Source: Vibrio sonorensis (lineage in GTDB: Bacteria > Pseudomonadota > Gammaproteobacteria > Enterobacterales > Vibrionaceae). Taken from it: DNA of 64,000 bases. The notes under the pieces were generated by a model. The model was not told the DNA's origin. It saw only the letters and a program-made list of their open reading frames with translations, and did no database searches. The number at the start of each line of letters is the position of its first letter. Positions within the stretch are counted from its first letter, which is position 1. The stretch covers positions 1 to 64,000 of the forward strand of contig NZ_LJJE01000013.1 of NCBI RefSeq assembly GCF_001854765.1, given 5' to 3'. Below are positions 1 to 9,146 of the stretch, piece after piece. Made by a program: the position numbers and the translations under genes.

Positions 1-13
1 ATTTAGATGAGCA

Positions 14-40
14 AAAGCCAGTCGATAGACTGGCTTTTTT
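14..40. terminator. Rho-independent terminator at the left edge
   Basis: A 7-bp perfect stem (GCCAGTC/GACTGGC) with a GATA loop is flanked by A-rich sequence on the left and a T run on the right. It probably ends a rightward gene lying outside the window and may also act leftward after fur. Confidence 0.7.
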
Positions 41-60
41 ATGTCTACTGCTTTTAAGCA

Positions 61-86
61 AAAAAAACGCTCCAGTGAGGAGCGTT
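61..86 (-). terminator. fur terminator
   Basis: Reading leftward, an 8-bp stem AACGCTCC/GGAGCGTT is followed by a run of at least five T. It lies a few bases past the fur stop codon. Confidence 0.75.
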
Positions 87-89
87 TAC

Positions 90-539
90 TTACTTTTTCT
101 TTTTGTGCGCGTCAGCGTCATCTTTACACGAGCTATCGCTGCATTTTCCATACAGGTACAAGCTGTGATTAGTTAGAGTGACATTGTATTGCGCAGCAAT
201 CTCTTTCTGACGCTCTTCGATGACTTCATCGGAGAACTCAATCACTTCGCCACAATCTAGACACACGAGGTGGTCGTGGTGATGTTGTGTAGAAAGTTCA
301 AAAACTGATTTGCCACCTTCAAAATGGTGACGGGTAACAATACCAGCATCATCGAACTGGTTTAGAACTCGATATACGGTAGCAAGACCGATCTCTTCGC
401 CAAGATCTATCAGTTTCTTATACAATTCTTCAGCACTGATGTGCTGGCATTCTGGGTGCTGTAGTACTTCCAAAATCTTAAGGCGCGGTAGGGTAACCTT
501 AAGACCAGCATCCTTTAACGCTTGGTTGTTATCTGACAT
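90..539 (-). CDS. fur: Ferric uptake regulator Fur
   Basis: Iron-responsive repressor that binds Fur boxes as an Fe(II)-loaded dimer and controls iron acquisition. The 149-residue length is normal. An N-terminal winged helix (about 1-84, recognition segment GLATVYRVLNQF near 51-62) is followed by a dimerisation and metal-binding domain with HHHDH at 86-90, the CxxC pair C93/C96 and a second Cys pair at 133 and 138. The Lys-rich tail is ordinary for vibrios. It is the first gene of the conserved fur-fldA-ybfF-seqA-pgm neighbourhood. Candidate Fur targets in this window are the AraC regulator and TonB receptor near 49 and 55 kb. Confidence 0.97.
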   Translation of the reverse strand: MSDNNQALKDAGLKVTLPRLKILEVLQHPECQHISAEELYKKLIDLGEEIGLATVYRVLNQFDDAGIVTRHHFEGGKSVFELSTQHHHDHLVCLDCGEVIEFSDEVIEERQKEIAAQYNVTLTNHSLYLYGKCSDSSCKDDADAHKKKK

Positions 540-589
540 AGATTTTCCTGTGATGATCTTCAGCTATTAACAGGGTGTAGTAGTTAAAG

Positions 590-617
590 ATTATAGGCTA
601 CTATTAGGTAACAATAA
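590..617 (-). promoter_or_regulatory. Candidate sigma70 promoter of fur
   Basis: On the minus strand a perfect TATAAT (590-595) is preceded, across a 16-bp spacer, by TTATTG (612-617). It lies about 50 bp upstream of the fur ATG. No clear Fur box overlaps it. Confidence 0.5.
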
Positions 618-739
618 ACCACGAAGTTCAAAGGGTTACTAGTCTTTTTTGCAAAAACTGTGTGATATCACTGTACTAGCACGTCTGACCAGTTACAATT
701 GCTTAACATTATTCCTGAAATATTGATGAGCTGCGCAAA

Positions 740-1228
740 ATGAACCCAACCATAGCTAAATTTTATAAACCGTCTTGGGTAAAATTTGCCCTTAACATTT
801 GGCCGCCTTTCTGGGGAGCGGGAATTTGCATTGAATCTATAAGCGACGACTTTCGAGAAGTAAAAGTAAAACTCAAGCTTAGGTGGTGGAATAAAAATGC
901 GAACCGAACTCAATATGGGGGGAGTATTTTCTCTCTTACCGATCCCGTTTACGCTCTTATGTTAATGGGAATTCTTGGCGAGGAATATTACGTTTGGGAT
1001 AAACAAGCCAGCATTAACTTTATTAAACCCGGTCAAACGGACTTGTATGCAGACTTTATCATTTCCCAAGATCAACTGGATACTATACTGCGAGACACCG
1101 CCACCGGAGAGAAACACTTTCCAGAGTTTATGACCTATGTAAAAGACGAAGAGGGAAATATAGTTTCAGAGGTTCAGCGTAAACTTTATGTTAGAAAGAA
1201 ACCAAAATACCGCGAACAGGTGGCGTAA
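740..1228 (+). CDS. DUF4442 hotdog-fold protein (thioesterase-like)
   Basis: A 162-residue protein of the DUF4442 family, whose members have the hotdog fold of acyl-CoA thioesterases. The central stretch around residues 48-75 (WWNKNANRTQYGG followed by a hydrophobic helix) is the usual hotdog central-helix region, and the NKN...GG pattern matches thioesterase-type members. No substrate can be named from the sequence. It stands alone between fur and fldA, convergent with fldA and sharing a bidirectional terminator with it. The first ATG is used. The fold assignment is family knowledge and the enzymatic role is inference. Confidence 0.75.
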   Translation: MNPTIAKFYKPSWVKFALNIWPPFWGAGICIESISDDFREVKVKLKLRWWNKNANRTQYGGSIFSLTDPVYALMLMGILGEEYYVWDKQASINFIKPGQTDLYADFIISQDQLDTILRDTATGEKHFPEFMTYVKDEEGNIVSEVQRKLYVRKKPKYREQVA

Positions 1229-1231
1229 AAA

Positions 1232-1253
1232 AACCTCCGTGAGGAGGCTTTTT
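1232..1253. terminator. Bidirectional terminator between the DUF4442 gene and fldA
   Basis: An AACCTCC-GTGA-GGAGGCTT hairpin has an A run to the left and a T run to the right, so it can end both convergent transcripts. Confidence 0.75.
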
Positions 1254-1255
1254 CA

Positions 1256-1789
1256 TTAATCTTCAAGTTCAGCTAAGCACATTTCTTCGTGTACTTGCTT
1301 ACACCATTTTTCAACGCGCTCATCAGTTAACTCTGGCTGGCGGTCTTCATCGATACACAAACCGACAAATTTGCTGTCGTCATCTTCAACAAGCGCTTTA
1401 GATGCTTCGAATTCGTAGCCTTCTGTCGGAGTATAACCTAGGATAGTGCCGCCTTTCGCCTCTACGATATCGCGAACAGTACCCATCGCATCACAGAAGT
1501 ACTCTGCGTAATCCTCTTGGTCACCACAACCAAAAATAGCAACAAGCTTGGTAGAAAAATCAATCTGCTCTAATTCAGGGAAAAAGTCATCCCAGTCACA
1601 TTGAGCTTCACCGTAATACCAAGTAGGGATACCTAACAGAAGCAGATCAAAGTTATCAATGTCTTCTTTGCTGCTTTTTGCAATATCTTGTACGTGAACC
1701 AGTTGTTTACCTAGTTGTTTTTGAATCATCTTTGCAATAGCTTCAGTGTTACCTGTGTCGCTACCGAAGAAGATACCTACACTTGCCAT
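1256..1789 (-). CDS. fldA: Flavodoxin FldA (long-chain)
   Basis: Small FMN electron carrier that replaces ferredoxin in reductive reactions, for example for IspG/IspH, biotin synthase and radical-SAM activation. Its 177 residues fit long-chain flavodoxins. The phosphate-binding loop SDTGNT is at 10-15. The FMN-stacking loops are visible as PTWYYGEAQCDW (about 55-66) and GCGDQEDYAEYFCD (about 87-100). The acidic surface is typical. It lies upstream of the DUF2788 gene in the conserved fur-linked cluster, although fur is separated from it by the oppositely oriented DUF4442 gene. Confidence 0.96.
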   Translation of the reverse strand: MASVGIFFGSDTGNTEAIAKMIQKQLGKQLVHVQDIAKSSKEDIDNFDLLLLGIPTWYYGEAQCDWDDFFPELEQIDFSTKLVAIFGCGDQEDYAEYFCDAMGTVRDIVEAKGGTILGYTPTEGYEFEASKALVEDDDSKFVGLCIDEDRQPELTDERVEKWCKQVHEEMCLAELED

Positions 1790-1839
1790 AGATTGATTAC
1801 CTTTAATATATCTTTAGACGGCGGATCGGGGCAGTTAAC

Positions 1840-2073
1840 CTAACCCAGTGCTTCCCAACTCATTTGGATAATGCCTTTAGCGATAAATCCAGCGCAGCCT
1901 AGGAATAGAACCAGCCATACAATGCGACGTCCGAATGGAGGAACATTCCCTGCTTTTAATACATCTTTAATCGCCATACCGATCAAAAAGAAAATAGATG
2001 CAAACAGTAAATCAAGTCCGATTGACTCGAGAATGTTCATGTAGTCGTAAAGCATGGTATCCCTATATGCCAA
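1840..2073 (-). CDS. DUF2788 family small membrane protein
   Basis: A 77-residue protein with two hydrophobic segments (about 15-36 and 49-70) separated by a short basic loop (FGRRIVW). It is therefore an inner-membrane hairpin protein. It matches the DUF2788 family found between ybfF and fldA in vibrios and has no known function. It is transcribed in the same direction as ybfF and fldA. The first ATG is preferred, although a second ATG at codon 7 is possible. Confidence 0.7.
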   Translation of the reverse strand: MAYRDTMLYDYMNILESIGLDLLFASIFFLIGMAIKDVLKAGNVPPFGRRIVWLVLFLGCAGFIAKGIIQMSWEALG

Positions 2074-2187
2074 TTTGCTTGCGCGAACTATACCATTGTT
2101 AACTTAAGAAGTTAATGCATCTAGCTCAAAGTCTGTTACACGCAAATGGCTCTGTCTCAGTTAAATGTCGATTTTAAGTAGTAATGA

Positions 2188-2949
2188 TTATAAAAACTTA
2201 CGGATGGCCCTAATGACTTCTTGCGGCTTTTCTGCGTGTAGCCAATGGCCCGTATTTGCAATGATGTGGGCTTTGGCTTGACTAAACTGCTGCTGAACCA
2301 GTGACTGATGATCCGAAGTGAGATAGTCAGAGTCCCCACCTTTTAAGAAGAGTGTTGGCACTGCAGTGGGACATATGGGGTCCCATCCTAATATTTCATC
2401 ATAATTGCTAATTAATGCTTCAACGTTAAAGCGCCAAGCCAATATGTCCTCTTCTTTAAACAGGGATTTACTCAAAAACTGTCTAACGCCATCTATTTCA
2501 ATATGCTTGGCCATTAATTGCATCGCTTGCGAACGAGAAGTAGGCCTGCCTTCTAGTACTGCTTTTAAACCTGCGAAGACGTTGTCATGTCGGCGAACGT
2601 GGTAAGTGACAGGTGCCATATCCATAACAATTAATTTTGTGATGCGTTCTTGTAGAGTTTCTGCCACCTTCATGGCGACTTTGCCACCCATAGAGTGACC
2701 GATAATAACGCACTGTTTGATATTAAGATGGTTAATCAAAGTAATGACATCATCCGCTTGCTGATAATAAGTATGGCTGTCGGAATGAAAAGAGTGACCG
2801 TGGTTGCGAAGATCAATACTTAGCACTTGATGATCATTTCTAAAATCTCTGGCGAGTAGGCCAAGGTTATCTAAATTGCCAAAGAGGCCGTGCAACAAGA
2901 CGATAGTATCGCCTTTCCCTTCGAGCTTGTAGTTGAGCAGTTGTGACAT
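2188..2949 (-). CDS. ybfF: Alpha/beta-fold hydrolase, YbfF-type esterase
   Basis: A 253-residue alpha/beta hydrolase. The oxyanion segment LLHGLFGN is at 18-25, the nucleophile elbow GHSMGG at 84-89 (Ser86), and the catalytic His is in GHWLHAEKP near 235. The acidic residue is likely in the GGDSDY region near 206-209. YbfF of E. coli hydrolyses short acyl esters and acyl-CoA thioesters, and that role is carried over by family resemblance only. It is divergent from seqA, with about 90 bp between start codons, the usual gammaproteobacterial arrangement. Confidence 0.93.
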   Translation of the reverse strand: MSQLLNYKLEGKGDTIVLLHGLFGNLDNLGLLARDFRNDHQVLSIDLRNHGHSFHSDSHTYYQQADDVITLINHLNIKQCVIIGHSMGGKVAMKVAETLQERITKLIVMDMAPVTYHVRRHDNVFAGLKAVLEGRPTSRSQAMQLMAKHIEIDGVRQFLSKSLFKEEDILAWRFNVEALISNYDEILGWDPICPTAVPTLFLKGGDSDYLTSDHQSLVQQQFSQAKAHIIANTGHWLHAEKPQEVIRAIRKFL

Positions 2950-3041
2950 TTTATCTTATTCGTGACTGGTTTATCGTAGAGTATCAGATGAGAACTCGTT
3001 ATAATCTCCAAGAGTTTAAACATAGAGATTGTGAAAAGCGA

Positions 3042-3574
3042 ATGAAAACAATTGAGGTTGATGAGGATCTTTACCGTTACATTGCCAGCCAAACCCAGCA
3101 CATCGGTGAGAGTGCTTCGGACATTCTAAGGCGTTTGCTCAATGTAGACGGCCAGCCGGTAGAGACGGTGGACGTACCGCAAACAAAAGGAATTGTTGTT
3201 GCAAAGAGGCCGTTAAAGACGTTCAAGTCGATAGCGTGAAAGAGATGCGTGCTTTATTAATTTCCGACGAGTTCGCTAGCCTTAAGAAAGCCATTGACCG
3301 ATTTATGATGGTTTTATCCACTCTACACCGTATCGACTCAAGTAGTTTTTCGGAAGCAACGCAAGTGAAGGGTAGAAAGCGCGTTTACTTTGCGGACAAT
3401 GAGCAAACACTACTGGAAAGTGGTAATACTACCAAACCAAAATCAATTCCTGGTTCACCTTTCTGGGTAATAACCAATAACAATACCAGTAGGAAACGCC
3501 AAATGGTGGATCAATTGATGGCGAGAATGAATTTCCCGCTTGATTTAATTGAAAAAGTCACCAACGCGATATAG
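3042..3574 (+). CDS. seqA: SeqA, negative modulator of replication initiation (frame broken by one base)
   Basis: SeqA binds hemimethylated GATC sites and sequesters oriC and newly replicated DNA. The N-terminal multimerisation domain begins at [14 protein letters not shown], so I take the ATG at 3042 rather than an in-frame upstream one. The frame then ends early after [10 protein letters not shown]. The rest ([13 protein letters not shown]... to ...EKVTNAI) lies one frame over. Restoring one base near 3202-3206 (reading GCA AAG GAG GCC) gives ...[21 protein letters not shown] and a 177-residue protein of normal length. The DNA-binding C-terminal half is intact. I read the break as a sequence error because the protein is otherwise fully conserved. 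Confidence 0.9.
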
Positions 3575-3588
3575 TGAAATCTAATAGA

Positions 3589-3636
3589 AGCCTCATAATG
3601 CGAGAATCAAATCAAGTATTATGGGGCTTTTTCTTT
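3589..3636 (+). terminator. Probable seqA terminator
   Basis: AGCCTCATAAT (3589-3599) pairs with ATTATGGGGCT (3618-3628) through one G-U pair, and a T-rich run follows. The loop is long (18 nt). It lies between seqA and pgm, so pgm probably has its own promoter or depends on readthrough. Confidence 0.55.
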
Positions 3637-3665
3637 TACCATAATAATTTAGAAAGGATGTCAAA

Positions 3666-5312
3666 ATGGCTATGCACCCAAGAGCGGGACAGAAGGCCCT
3701 GCAAGAGGACCTTCACAATATACCCGCACTGGTTTCCAACTATTTCTTGCTGCAACCTCAAGCAACTAATCCAGACCACAAAGTGGCATTCGGAACTTCT
3801 GGCCATCGCGGTACGGCGGATAAATCGACTTTTAACGAGCATCACATTTTAGCTATCGCGCAAGCTATCGCCGAGGTAAGAGCGGATAAAGGTATCAAAG
3901 GTCCGCTGTATGTTGGTAAAGATACCCATGCTTTATCTGAGCCTGCTTTTGCTACTGTTATTGAAGTTCTCGTCGCAAATGGTGTGAAAGTGATTGTTCA
4001 AGAAGAAAATGGCTACACTCCAACACCGGGCATCTCACACGCGATTCTCACTTATAACCTTAAACACGATGATAAAGCGGATGGGATTGTCATCACGCCT
4101 TCTCATAACCCGCCTCAAGATGGCGGTATCAAGTACAACCCAACTCACGGTGGTCCTGCGGAAGGGGAGCTTACACAAGCAATCGAAGATAGAGCGAATG
4201 TCCTAATCGCAGAAGGTCTGCAAGGTGTAAAACGTCTTCCTATCGATCAAGCTAAGAGTAGTGAGTTGTTTGTAGAGTTGGACTTGGTGAAGCCATATAT
4301 CGATGATCTAGTGAATGTCATTGATATGCAGGCGATCCAAAAAGCGGGATTAAAAATCGGTGTTGATCCACTCGGTGGAAGCGGTATTGACTACTGGCGC
4401 CAGATTGGCAAAGCCTACCAACTTGATCTGACCTTGGTAAGCGAAAGCATAGATCCATCGTTCCAGTTTATGTCTTTAGATAAAGATGGTGTGGTTCGTA
4501 TGGATTGCTCGTCTCCTTATGCGATGGCTGGCTTACTAGAACTTAAAGACGAATACGACCTCGCATTTGGTAATGATCCTGACTACGACCGTCACGGCAT
4601 TGTTACGCCAAAAGGCCTGATGAACCCGAATCACTTCCTAGCTGTTTGTATCGATTATCTCTATCGTCACCGCGAGGGGTGGGGTAAAGACGTTGCCGTA
4701 GGGAAAACACTGGTTTCTAGTGCGCTTATCGATCGCGTTGTGGCCGATCTTGGTCGCGAACTGTGTGAAGTTCCCGTGGGCTTTAAATGGTTTGTCGATG
4801 GGCTTTATAGCGGTAAGTTTGGCTTCGGCGGCGAAGAGAGTGCTGGTGCGTCTTTTCTTCGTAAAGATGGCACGCCTTGGTCTACTGATAAAGATGGCAT
4901 ATTGCTTTGTCTTCTGGCGGCAGAAATTACAGCCGTAACGGGAAAGAATCCTCAAGAGTACTATGAAGAGTTGGCCGCCAAGCACGGTGAATCGCAATAC
5001 AACCGTATACAAGCCGTTGCAAACGGTCCGCAGAAGGACGTTCTTAAGAAGATGTCCGCTGAAATGGTAAAAGCGGATACATTGGCTGGAGATAAGATAA
5101 CGGCCCGATTAACTCACGCTCCAGGTAATGGTGCTGCTATTGGCGGACTAAAAGTGACAACCGAAAATGGTTGGTTTGCGGCGCGTCCGTCAGGTACGGA
5201 AGAAATCTATAAGATTTACTGTGAAAGTTTCAAAGGTGAGGCTCACCTTAAGCAACTAGAGCAAGAAGCACAAGAGATTGTAAACCAAGTATTTGCCGAA
5301 GCAGGATTGTAA
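3666..5312 (+). CDS. pgm: Phosphoglucomutase (alpha-D-glucose phosphate-specific)
   Basis: Interconverts glucose 1-phosphate and glucose 6-phosphate, linking glycolysis with glycogen and UDP-glucose synthesis. It has 548 residues, full length for the Pgm type. N-terminal GTSGHRG is at 43-49, the phospho-acceptor serine is in TPSHNPP (Ser146), the Mg-binding loop is DPDYDRHG near 305, the sugar-binding loop is GGEESAG near 390, and the phosphate-binding RPSGTE lies close to the C terminus. A good ribosome site (AAAGGATG) sits just upstream of the ATG. It is followed by a strong terminator. Confidence 0.97.
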   Translation: MAMHPRAGQKALQEDLHNIPALVSNYFLLQPQATNPDHKVAFGTSGHRGTADKSTFNEHHILAIAQAIAEVRADKGIKGPLYVGKDTHALSEPAFATVIEVLVANGVKVIVQEENGYTPTPGISHAILTYNLKHDDKADGIVITPSHNPPQDGGIKYNPTHGGPAEGELTQAIEDRANVLIAEGLQGVKRLPIDQAKSSELFVELDLVKPYIDDLVNVIDMQAIQKAGLKIGVDPLGGSGIDYWRQIGKAYQLDLTLVSESIDPSFQFMSLDKDGVVRMDCSSPYAMAGLLELKDEYDLAFGNDPDYDRHGIVTPKGLMNPNHFLAVCIDYLYRHREGWGKDVAVGKTLVSSALIDRVVADLGRELCEVPVGFKWFVDGLYSGKFGFGGEESAGASFLRKDGTPWSTDKDGILLCLLAAEITAVTGKNPQEYYEELAAKHGESQYNRIQAVANGPQKDVLKKMSAEMVKADTLAGDKITARLTHAPGNGAAIGGLKVTTENGWFAARPSGTEEIYKIYCESFKGEAHLKQLEQEAQEIVNQVFAEAGL

Positions 5313-5332
5313 ATTCTCTTAATGGAATAATA

Positions 5333-5357
5333 AGCGACCGAAAGGTCGCTTTTTTTT
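5333..5357 (+). terminator. pgm terminator
   Basis: An AGCGACC-GAAA-GGTCGCT hairpin is followed by eight T. The GAAA tetraloop and T run make this a textbook intrinsic terminator. Confidence 0.85.
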
Positions 5358-5397
5358 CGCTTAAGTTTTTGTTTTGATTTTGCTCTGTTCTACTTGG

Positions 5398-6159
5398 TTA
5401 GGCGTTGGTGTCGTTTGGCCACTGGTCATTAACGACGAACCAAAACTTTCCAGACTCTGATATGGCGTGACAAAACCGCCCCGTTGGTTTGTCAATTAGT
5501 TGGCTAGTCTCTTTGGAACCCGCCGCCCAATCGACTTTTTCTAATTGATAAAGGGGCTCATCGATCTGCGCCCATTGACGGTGATAACACCAAAACCCTG
5601 ATATTTGCGAAGGATTAATTTGATAGCCTTTACAATGGGTAGGCAGGGGGGATTTATCGAACGGATTAACATAGAGACGACCTTGTAGTAGGAGTCTTTT
5701 TTCATCTGGAATATAGTCGGAAAATTGTTCAACAAAAGGCTTAGAGTCCGACATGTTAAGTTGGTGGTTTAACATGCGTTCTAGCTTCTTATCTAACTGG
5801 TCGTGAGCGTTTGGCCCGTACCAAGTTCCTTGGTGAAGCAAATAAAATTTAATGGCGACTTCCCAGTGCTCTAGCTTATTGGTTATTTTATCTTTAACGA
5901 TCATATCGATGGCGCCGAGAGTTCTGCCACTGTCGTTGAGCTGAATTTCTTCCAGCTCAATAGAGTACCGCTTTGAGTTGAGAAGAACTTGATTCACTAA
6001 GTGCTGGTAGACAAAGCCCAATCTTGGGTTGCCATTGTAGCGAACTGAGCTTTCGAGCGCTGGAACGGGCAAGTGTGCAAAGTCGGTGATTGGATAAGTG
6101 GTTTCCAACAGCGCGGGAGAGTTGGCTATCCAATGGTAAAAACGCTGGAGTGAGTTCAC
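5398..6159 (-). CDS. DUF1853 family protein
   Basis: A 253-residue soluble protein of the DUF1853 family, function unknown. The conserved part includes GAIDMIV (Asp85), HWEVAIKFYLL (Glu100 and Lys104) and the following Asn/His-rich segment GPNAHDQLDKKL. The Asp...Glu...Lys arrangement on neighbouring predicted strands is reminiscent of a PD-(D/E)XK nuclease core, though the Glu-Lys spacing is longer than the classical ExK, so this is only a suggestion. Translation starts at GTG. It is divergent from the nif3-like gene, with fewer than 100 bp between the starts. Confidence 0.75.
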   Translation of the reverse strand: MNSLQRFYHWIANSPALLETTYPITDFAHLPVPALESSVRYNGNPRLGFVYQHLVNQVLLNSKRYSIELEEIQLNDSGRTLGAIDMIVKDKITNKLEHWEVAIKFYLLHQGTWYGPNAHDQLDKKLERMLNHQLNMSDSKPFVEQFSDYIPDEKRLLLQGRLYVNPFDKSPLPTHCKGYQINPSQISGFWCYHRQWAQIDEPLYQLEKVDWAAGSKETSQLIDKPTGRFCHAISESGKFWFVVNDQWPNDTNA

Positions 6160-6245
6160 TAACGGCCTCTTTTTGCATCGTAGTTTTCGACATTGTAACG
6201 TGAAATTGCTATAACCGATCTCGAAAATTAGGATTGGAAGTCATA

Positions 6246-7004
6246 ATGAACATCATTGAATTAGAAAATCGACTAAATGAAAAGTTATCCCCTCATCTGA
6301 TTAAAGATTACTGCCCAAACGGGCTTCAGGTGGAAGGGAAGTCGGAAGTGAAAAAAGTGGTTACTGGCGTGACGGCTTCGCAAGCATTAATCGAAAAAGC
6401 GATTGAGCTGAATGCCGATGCAATCTTGGTCCATCACGGCTATTTCTGGAAGGGTGAACCTGAGCCAATTCGCGGTATGAAAGGCAAGCGAATTCGAAGC
6501 TTGATTCAAAACGACATCAACCTAATTGCTTACCATCTCCCTCTTGATATCCACCCAGAGCTTGGTAACAACGCTGAGTTGGCAAGGCTGTTAGATATTC
6601 AAGTCGAGGGTGGATTAGAAGGCCACGAGCAGTCAGTGGCGATTTACGGGCGTCTGAAGCAGCCAGTGTCAGGCAAGGTGTTTGCTGAAACTATCGCTGC
6701 CGTTCTAAATCGCGAGCCGCTGCATATCACGCCTGACAATCAAGATAAGCCAATTGAAACTGTTGGTTGGTGTACGGGAGGCGGTCAAGACTTTATTGAA
6801 CTCGCTGCTAACCGTGGCTTAGATGCGTTTATTTCTGGTGAAATTTCAGAGAGAACCACTTACACCGCGCGCGAGAGAGATATTCACTACTTTAGTGCTG
6901 GCCACCATGCGACTGAGCGTTACGGTATTAAAGCGCTTGGTGAATGGTTAGCCAATGAACACGGTTTAGACGTCACCTTTATCGATATTGATAATCCTGT
7001 GTAA
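6246..7004 (+). CDS. ybgI: Nif3-like dinuclear metal-centre hexameric protein (YbgI type)
   Basis: Member of the NIF3/YbgI family, toroidal hexamers with a two-metal site facing the cavity. YbgI-type proteins have been assigned roles as GTP cyclohydrolase-like or metal-handling proteins, but the function is not settled. Metal ligands are visible as VHHGYFWKG (His63, His64), the Asp in LPLDIHPELGNN near 100, and SAGHHATERYG near 215-225. I choose the ATG at 6246 (MNIIELENRL) over an upstream in-frame TTG because GGAAG sits at the right distance. The length is 252 residues, normal for the family. Confidence 0.9.
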   Translation: MNIIELENRLNEKLSPHLIKDYCPNGLQVEGKSEVKKVVTGVTASQALIEKAIELNADAILVHHGYFWKGEPEPIRGMKGKRIRSLIQNDINLIAYHLPLDIHPELGNNAELARLLDIQVEGGLEGHEQSVAIYGRLKQPVSGKVFAETIAAVLNREPLHITPDNQDKPIETVGWCTGGGQDFIELAANRGLDAFISGEISERTTYTARERDIHYFSAGHHATERYGIKALGEWLANEHGLDVTFIDIDNPV

Positions 7005-7027
7005 ACTCAGGTGTACTAGAAATAAAA

Positions 7028-7052
7028 AAGCGAGCATTAAGCTCGCTTTTTG
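7028..7052. terminator. Bidirectional terminator between nif3-like gene and gltA
   Basis: An AAAGCGAGC/GCTCGCTTT stem is flanked by an A run and a T run, so it can serve both converging genes. Confidence 0.8.
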
Positions 7053-7065
7053 TGTTTTAAACGGT

Positions 7066-8355
7066 TTACTCGCGCTCGTGAAGAGGCTCAAATTCGCGTT
7101 GAACTTGGCCAGTGTATAACTGACGAGGACGACCGATACGGTTTGCTGGGTCACTGTGCATCTCGTTCCAGTGTGCAATCCAACCGATAGTACGAGACAT
7201 AGCGAAGATAACGGTAAACATAGAAACAGGAATACCAATCGCTTTAAGAATAATGCCCGAGTAGAAATCGACGTTCGGGTACAGCTTCTTCTCTACAAAG
7301 TACTCATCAGAAAGGGCAATGCGTTCAAGCTCCATAGCAACGTCTAGCAGAGGATCTTGAATGTTTAGCTCACTTAGTACTTCGTGACACGCTTCGCGCA
7401 TTACAGTTGCACGTGGGTCGTAGTTTTTGTAAACGCGATGGCCAAAGCCCATTAGACGGAATGGGTCATCTTTGTCTTTCGCTTTTGCTACGTACTCAGG
7501 GATGTTGTCTACGCTGCCAATTTCTTCAAGCATACGCAAACAAGCTTCATTGGCACCACCGTGTGCAGGACCCCAAAGAGAAGCGATACCAGCAGCGATA
7601 CACGCAAATGGGTTGGCTCCAGAAGAACCCGCCAGACGCACTGTAGACGTTGAAGCGTTTTGTTCGTGATCCGCGTGAAGAGTAAAGATCTTGTCCATTG
7701 CACGAGCAACAACAGGATTAACTTCGTAATCTTCACATGGGTTTGCGAACATCATGTGCAAGAAGTTCTCAGCGTAGCTAAGGTCATTTCTTGGGTAGAT
7801 GAACGGTTGTCCGATTGAGTACTTGTAACACATCGCTGCCAGAGTCGGCATTTTTGAAAGCAGGCGGTAAGCTGCGATTTCGCGGTGTGTATCATTATTG
7901 ATGTCTAGTGAATCGTGGTAGAAGGCTGCAAGAGCGCCAACCACACCACACATAACTGCCATTGGGTGTGCGTCTCGACGGAAGCCGTGGAAAAAGCTCG
8001 CGATCTGCTCGTGTACCATAGTATGGCGTGTGACAGTAACTTTAAATTTCTCGTATTGCTCACGTGTTGGGGCTTCACCGTAAAGAAGGATGTAGCATAC
8101 TTCTAAATAGTCAGCGTTATTTGCTAACTGATCGATTGGGTAACCGCGGTGCAGAAGAACACCTTTACCACCATCGATGTAGGTGATTTGAGATTCACAA
8201 GATGCAGTGGCAAGAAAACCAGGGTCAAAAGTAAAGTATCCATTTGCTCCTAGTTTACGAACGTCGACTACCTGTGGGCCTAGTGTCCCGTCCATAATCG
8301 GCAGTTCGATTGGCGCTTGACCTTCAATGTGAAGGGTCGCTTTCTTATCCGCCAT
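7066..8355 (-). CDS. gltA: Citrate synthase GltA
   Basis: Condenses oxaloacetate and acetyl-CoA to citrate, the entry step of the TCA cycle. At 429 residues it is the type II, NADH-inhibited hexameric form found in Gram-negative bacteria. The catalytic triad is present: His265 in GPAHGG, His306 in GFGHRVYK and Asp363 in NVDFYSG, matching E. coli positions within one residue. A good ribosome site (AAAGGAG) precedes the ATG. It is divergent from sdhC across a 398-bp region with ArcA-like and CRP-like sites, so coordinated respiratory and carbon control is likely. Confidence 0.98.
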   Translation of the reverse strand: MADKKATLHIEGQAPIELPIMDGTLGPQVVDVRKLGANGYFTFDPGFLATASCESQITYIDGGKGVLLHRGYPIDQLANNADYLEVCYILLYGEAPTREQYEKFKVTVTRHTMVHEQIASFFHGFRRDAHPMAVMCGVVGALAAFYHDSLDINNDTHREIAAYRLLSKMPTLAAMCYKYSIGQPFIYPRNDLSYAENFLHMMFANPCEDYEVNPVVARAMDKIFTLHADHEQNASTSTVRLAGSSGANPFACIAAGIASLWGPAHGGANEACLRMLEEIGSVDNIPEYVAKAKDKDDPFRLMGFGHRVYKNYDPRATVMREACHEVLSELNIQDPLLDVAMELERIALSDEYFVEKKLYPNVDFYSGIILKAIGIPVSMFTVIFAMSRTIGWIAHWNEMHSDPANRIGRPRQLYTGQVQREFEPLHERE

Positions 8356-8414
8356 AACAATCTCCTTTGTTTATTATTTAATCCATCCAGGATGTTTTGT
8401 GTGCCAATTTTTTA

Positions 8415-8430
8415 CGTGTGTTCGGTCACA
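8415..8430. promoter_or_regulatory. CRP-like site upstream of gltA
   Basis: CGTGT-N6-TCACA matches 8 of the 10 conserved half-site positions of TGTGA-N6-TCACA. It lies about 60-75 bp upstream of the gltA ATG. CRP control of gltA/sdh is known in enterics. This site is a candidate only. The rest of the gltA-sdhC gap is AT-rich with no ORF. Confidence 0.35.
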
Positions 8431-8678
8431 AAGTCAATTCTTCTCCTCTGATGTGTGCACTTGTTATGATTTTTTAAACGTATAAAGTTAAAAATCTGTT
8501 CTGTGTAGCAAAAATTGTTACATCAATTGTATTAGAATGTTGCCAGTCGTATAGTGGCGCTGTAAAATTTGTAAGAAACCTTATAAATTCAAGGCTTGAA
8601 ACAAATATTAAGTGTCGTTTTTTTGCCTTATTGTTAACAAATGTTTTACAATTAAAGGGTCGATATCTGGCTGTATAT

Positions 8679-8694
8679 TGTTAAATAAATGTTA
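8679..8694. promoter_or_regulatory. ArcA-type box upstream of sdhC
   Basis: TGTTAAATAAATGTTA contains two TGTTA direct repeats spaced 11 bp apart, the ArcA pattern. A weaker TGTTA/TGTTT pair spaced 10 bp lies at 8632-8646. ArcA represses sdh and gltA under low oxygen in enterics. Position 60-75 bp before the sdhC start would overlap or adjoin the promoter. Confidence 0.55.
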
Positions 8695-8753
8695 ACTTTT
8701 GTAGGTTAGCAGCCAAATTTACATTCATAACTATAAATGCTCAATGGAGCTGA

Positions 8754-9146
8754 GTGAGCAAGCCCGTGAAAGATAGAAAGTCAAGACCTGTTAATTTAGA
8801 TTTACAGACCATAAGCTTTCCGATCACTGCAATCGTATCCATCCTACACCGTGTATCGGGGGTGATTACGCTTGTTGGCGTCGGAATTTTGCTGTGGTTA
8901 TTGTCCATTTCCTTGTCCTCTCCAGCAGGCTTTATACAAGCAGCCGACATCGTCGATAGCTTCTTGGTGAAGTTTGTTATGTGGGGCATCCTGACCGCTT
9001 TGGCCTATCACATCGTCCTTGGCATTCGCCACTTGATGATGGACTTAGGTCATTTTGAAGAGCTTGAGTCAGGTGCTTCGAGTGCAAAAGTTGCCATTGC
9101 GGTGACAGCAGTATTCTCTGTACTGGCGGGGGTAATGGTATGGTAA
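8754..9146 (+). CDS. sdhC: Succinate dehydrogenase cytochrome b556 subunit SdhC
   Basis: Membrane anchor of complex II that, with SdhD, binds haem b and ubiquinone. The 130 residues carry three transmembrane helices (about 28-50, 68-90, 107-129). The quinone-site segment SILHRVSG is near 32-39, and the haem-ligand histidine is in the LAYHIVLGIRHLMMD region near 85-90. Translation starts at GTG with TGGAG upstream. It is the first gene of sdhCDAB and overlaps sdhD by 7 bp. Confidence 0.95.
   Translation: MSKPVKDRKSRPVNLDLQTISFPITAIVSILHRVSGVITLVGVGILLWLLSISLSSPAGFIQAADIVDSFLVKFVMWGILTALAYHIVLGIRHLMMDLGHFEELESGASSAKVAIAVTAVFSVLAGVMVW

Noticed and set aside
3042..3574. seqA as two separate small genes
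   Set aside because: Together the pieces are one SeqA protein separated only by a one-base frame break; the second piece has no ribosome site of its own.
7407..7736. Long open frames antisense to gltA
   Set aside because: They overlap a fully conserved citrate synthase, have no family resemblance and no ribosome sites; they are frame shadows.
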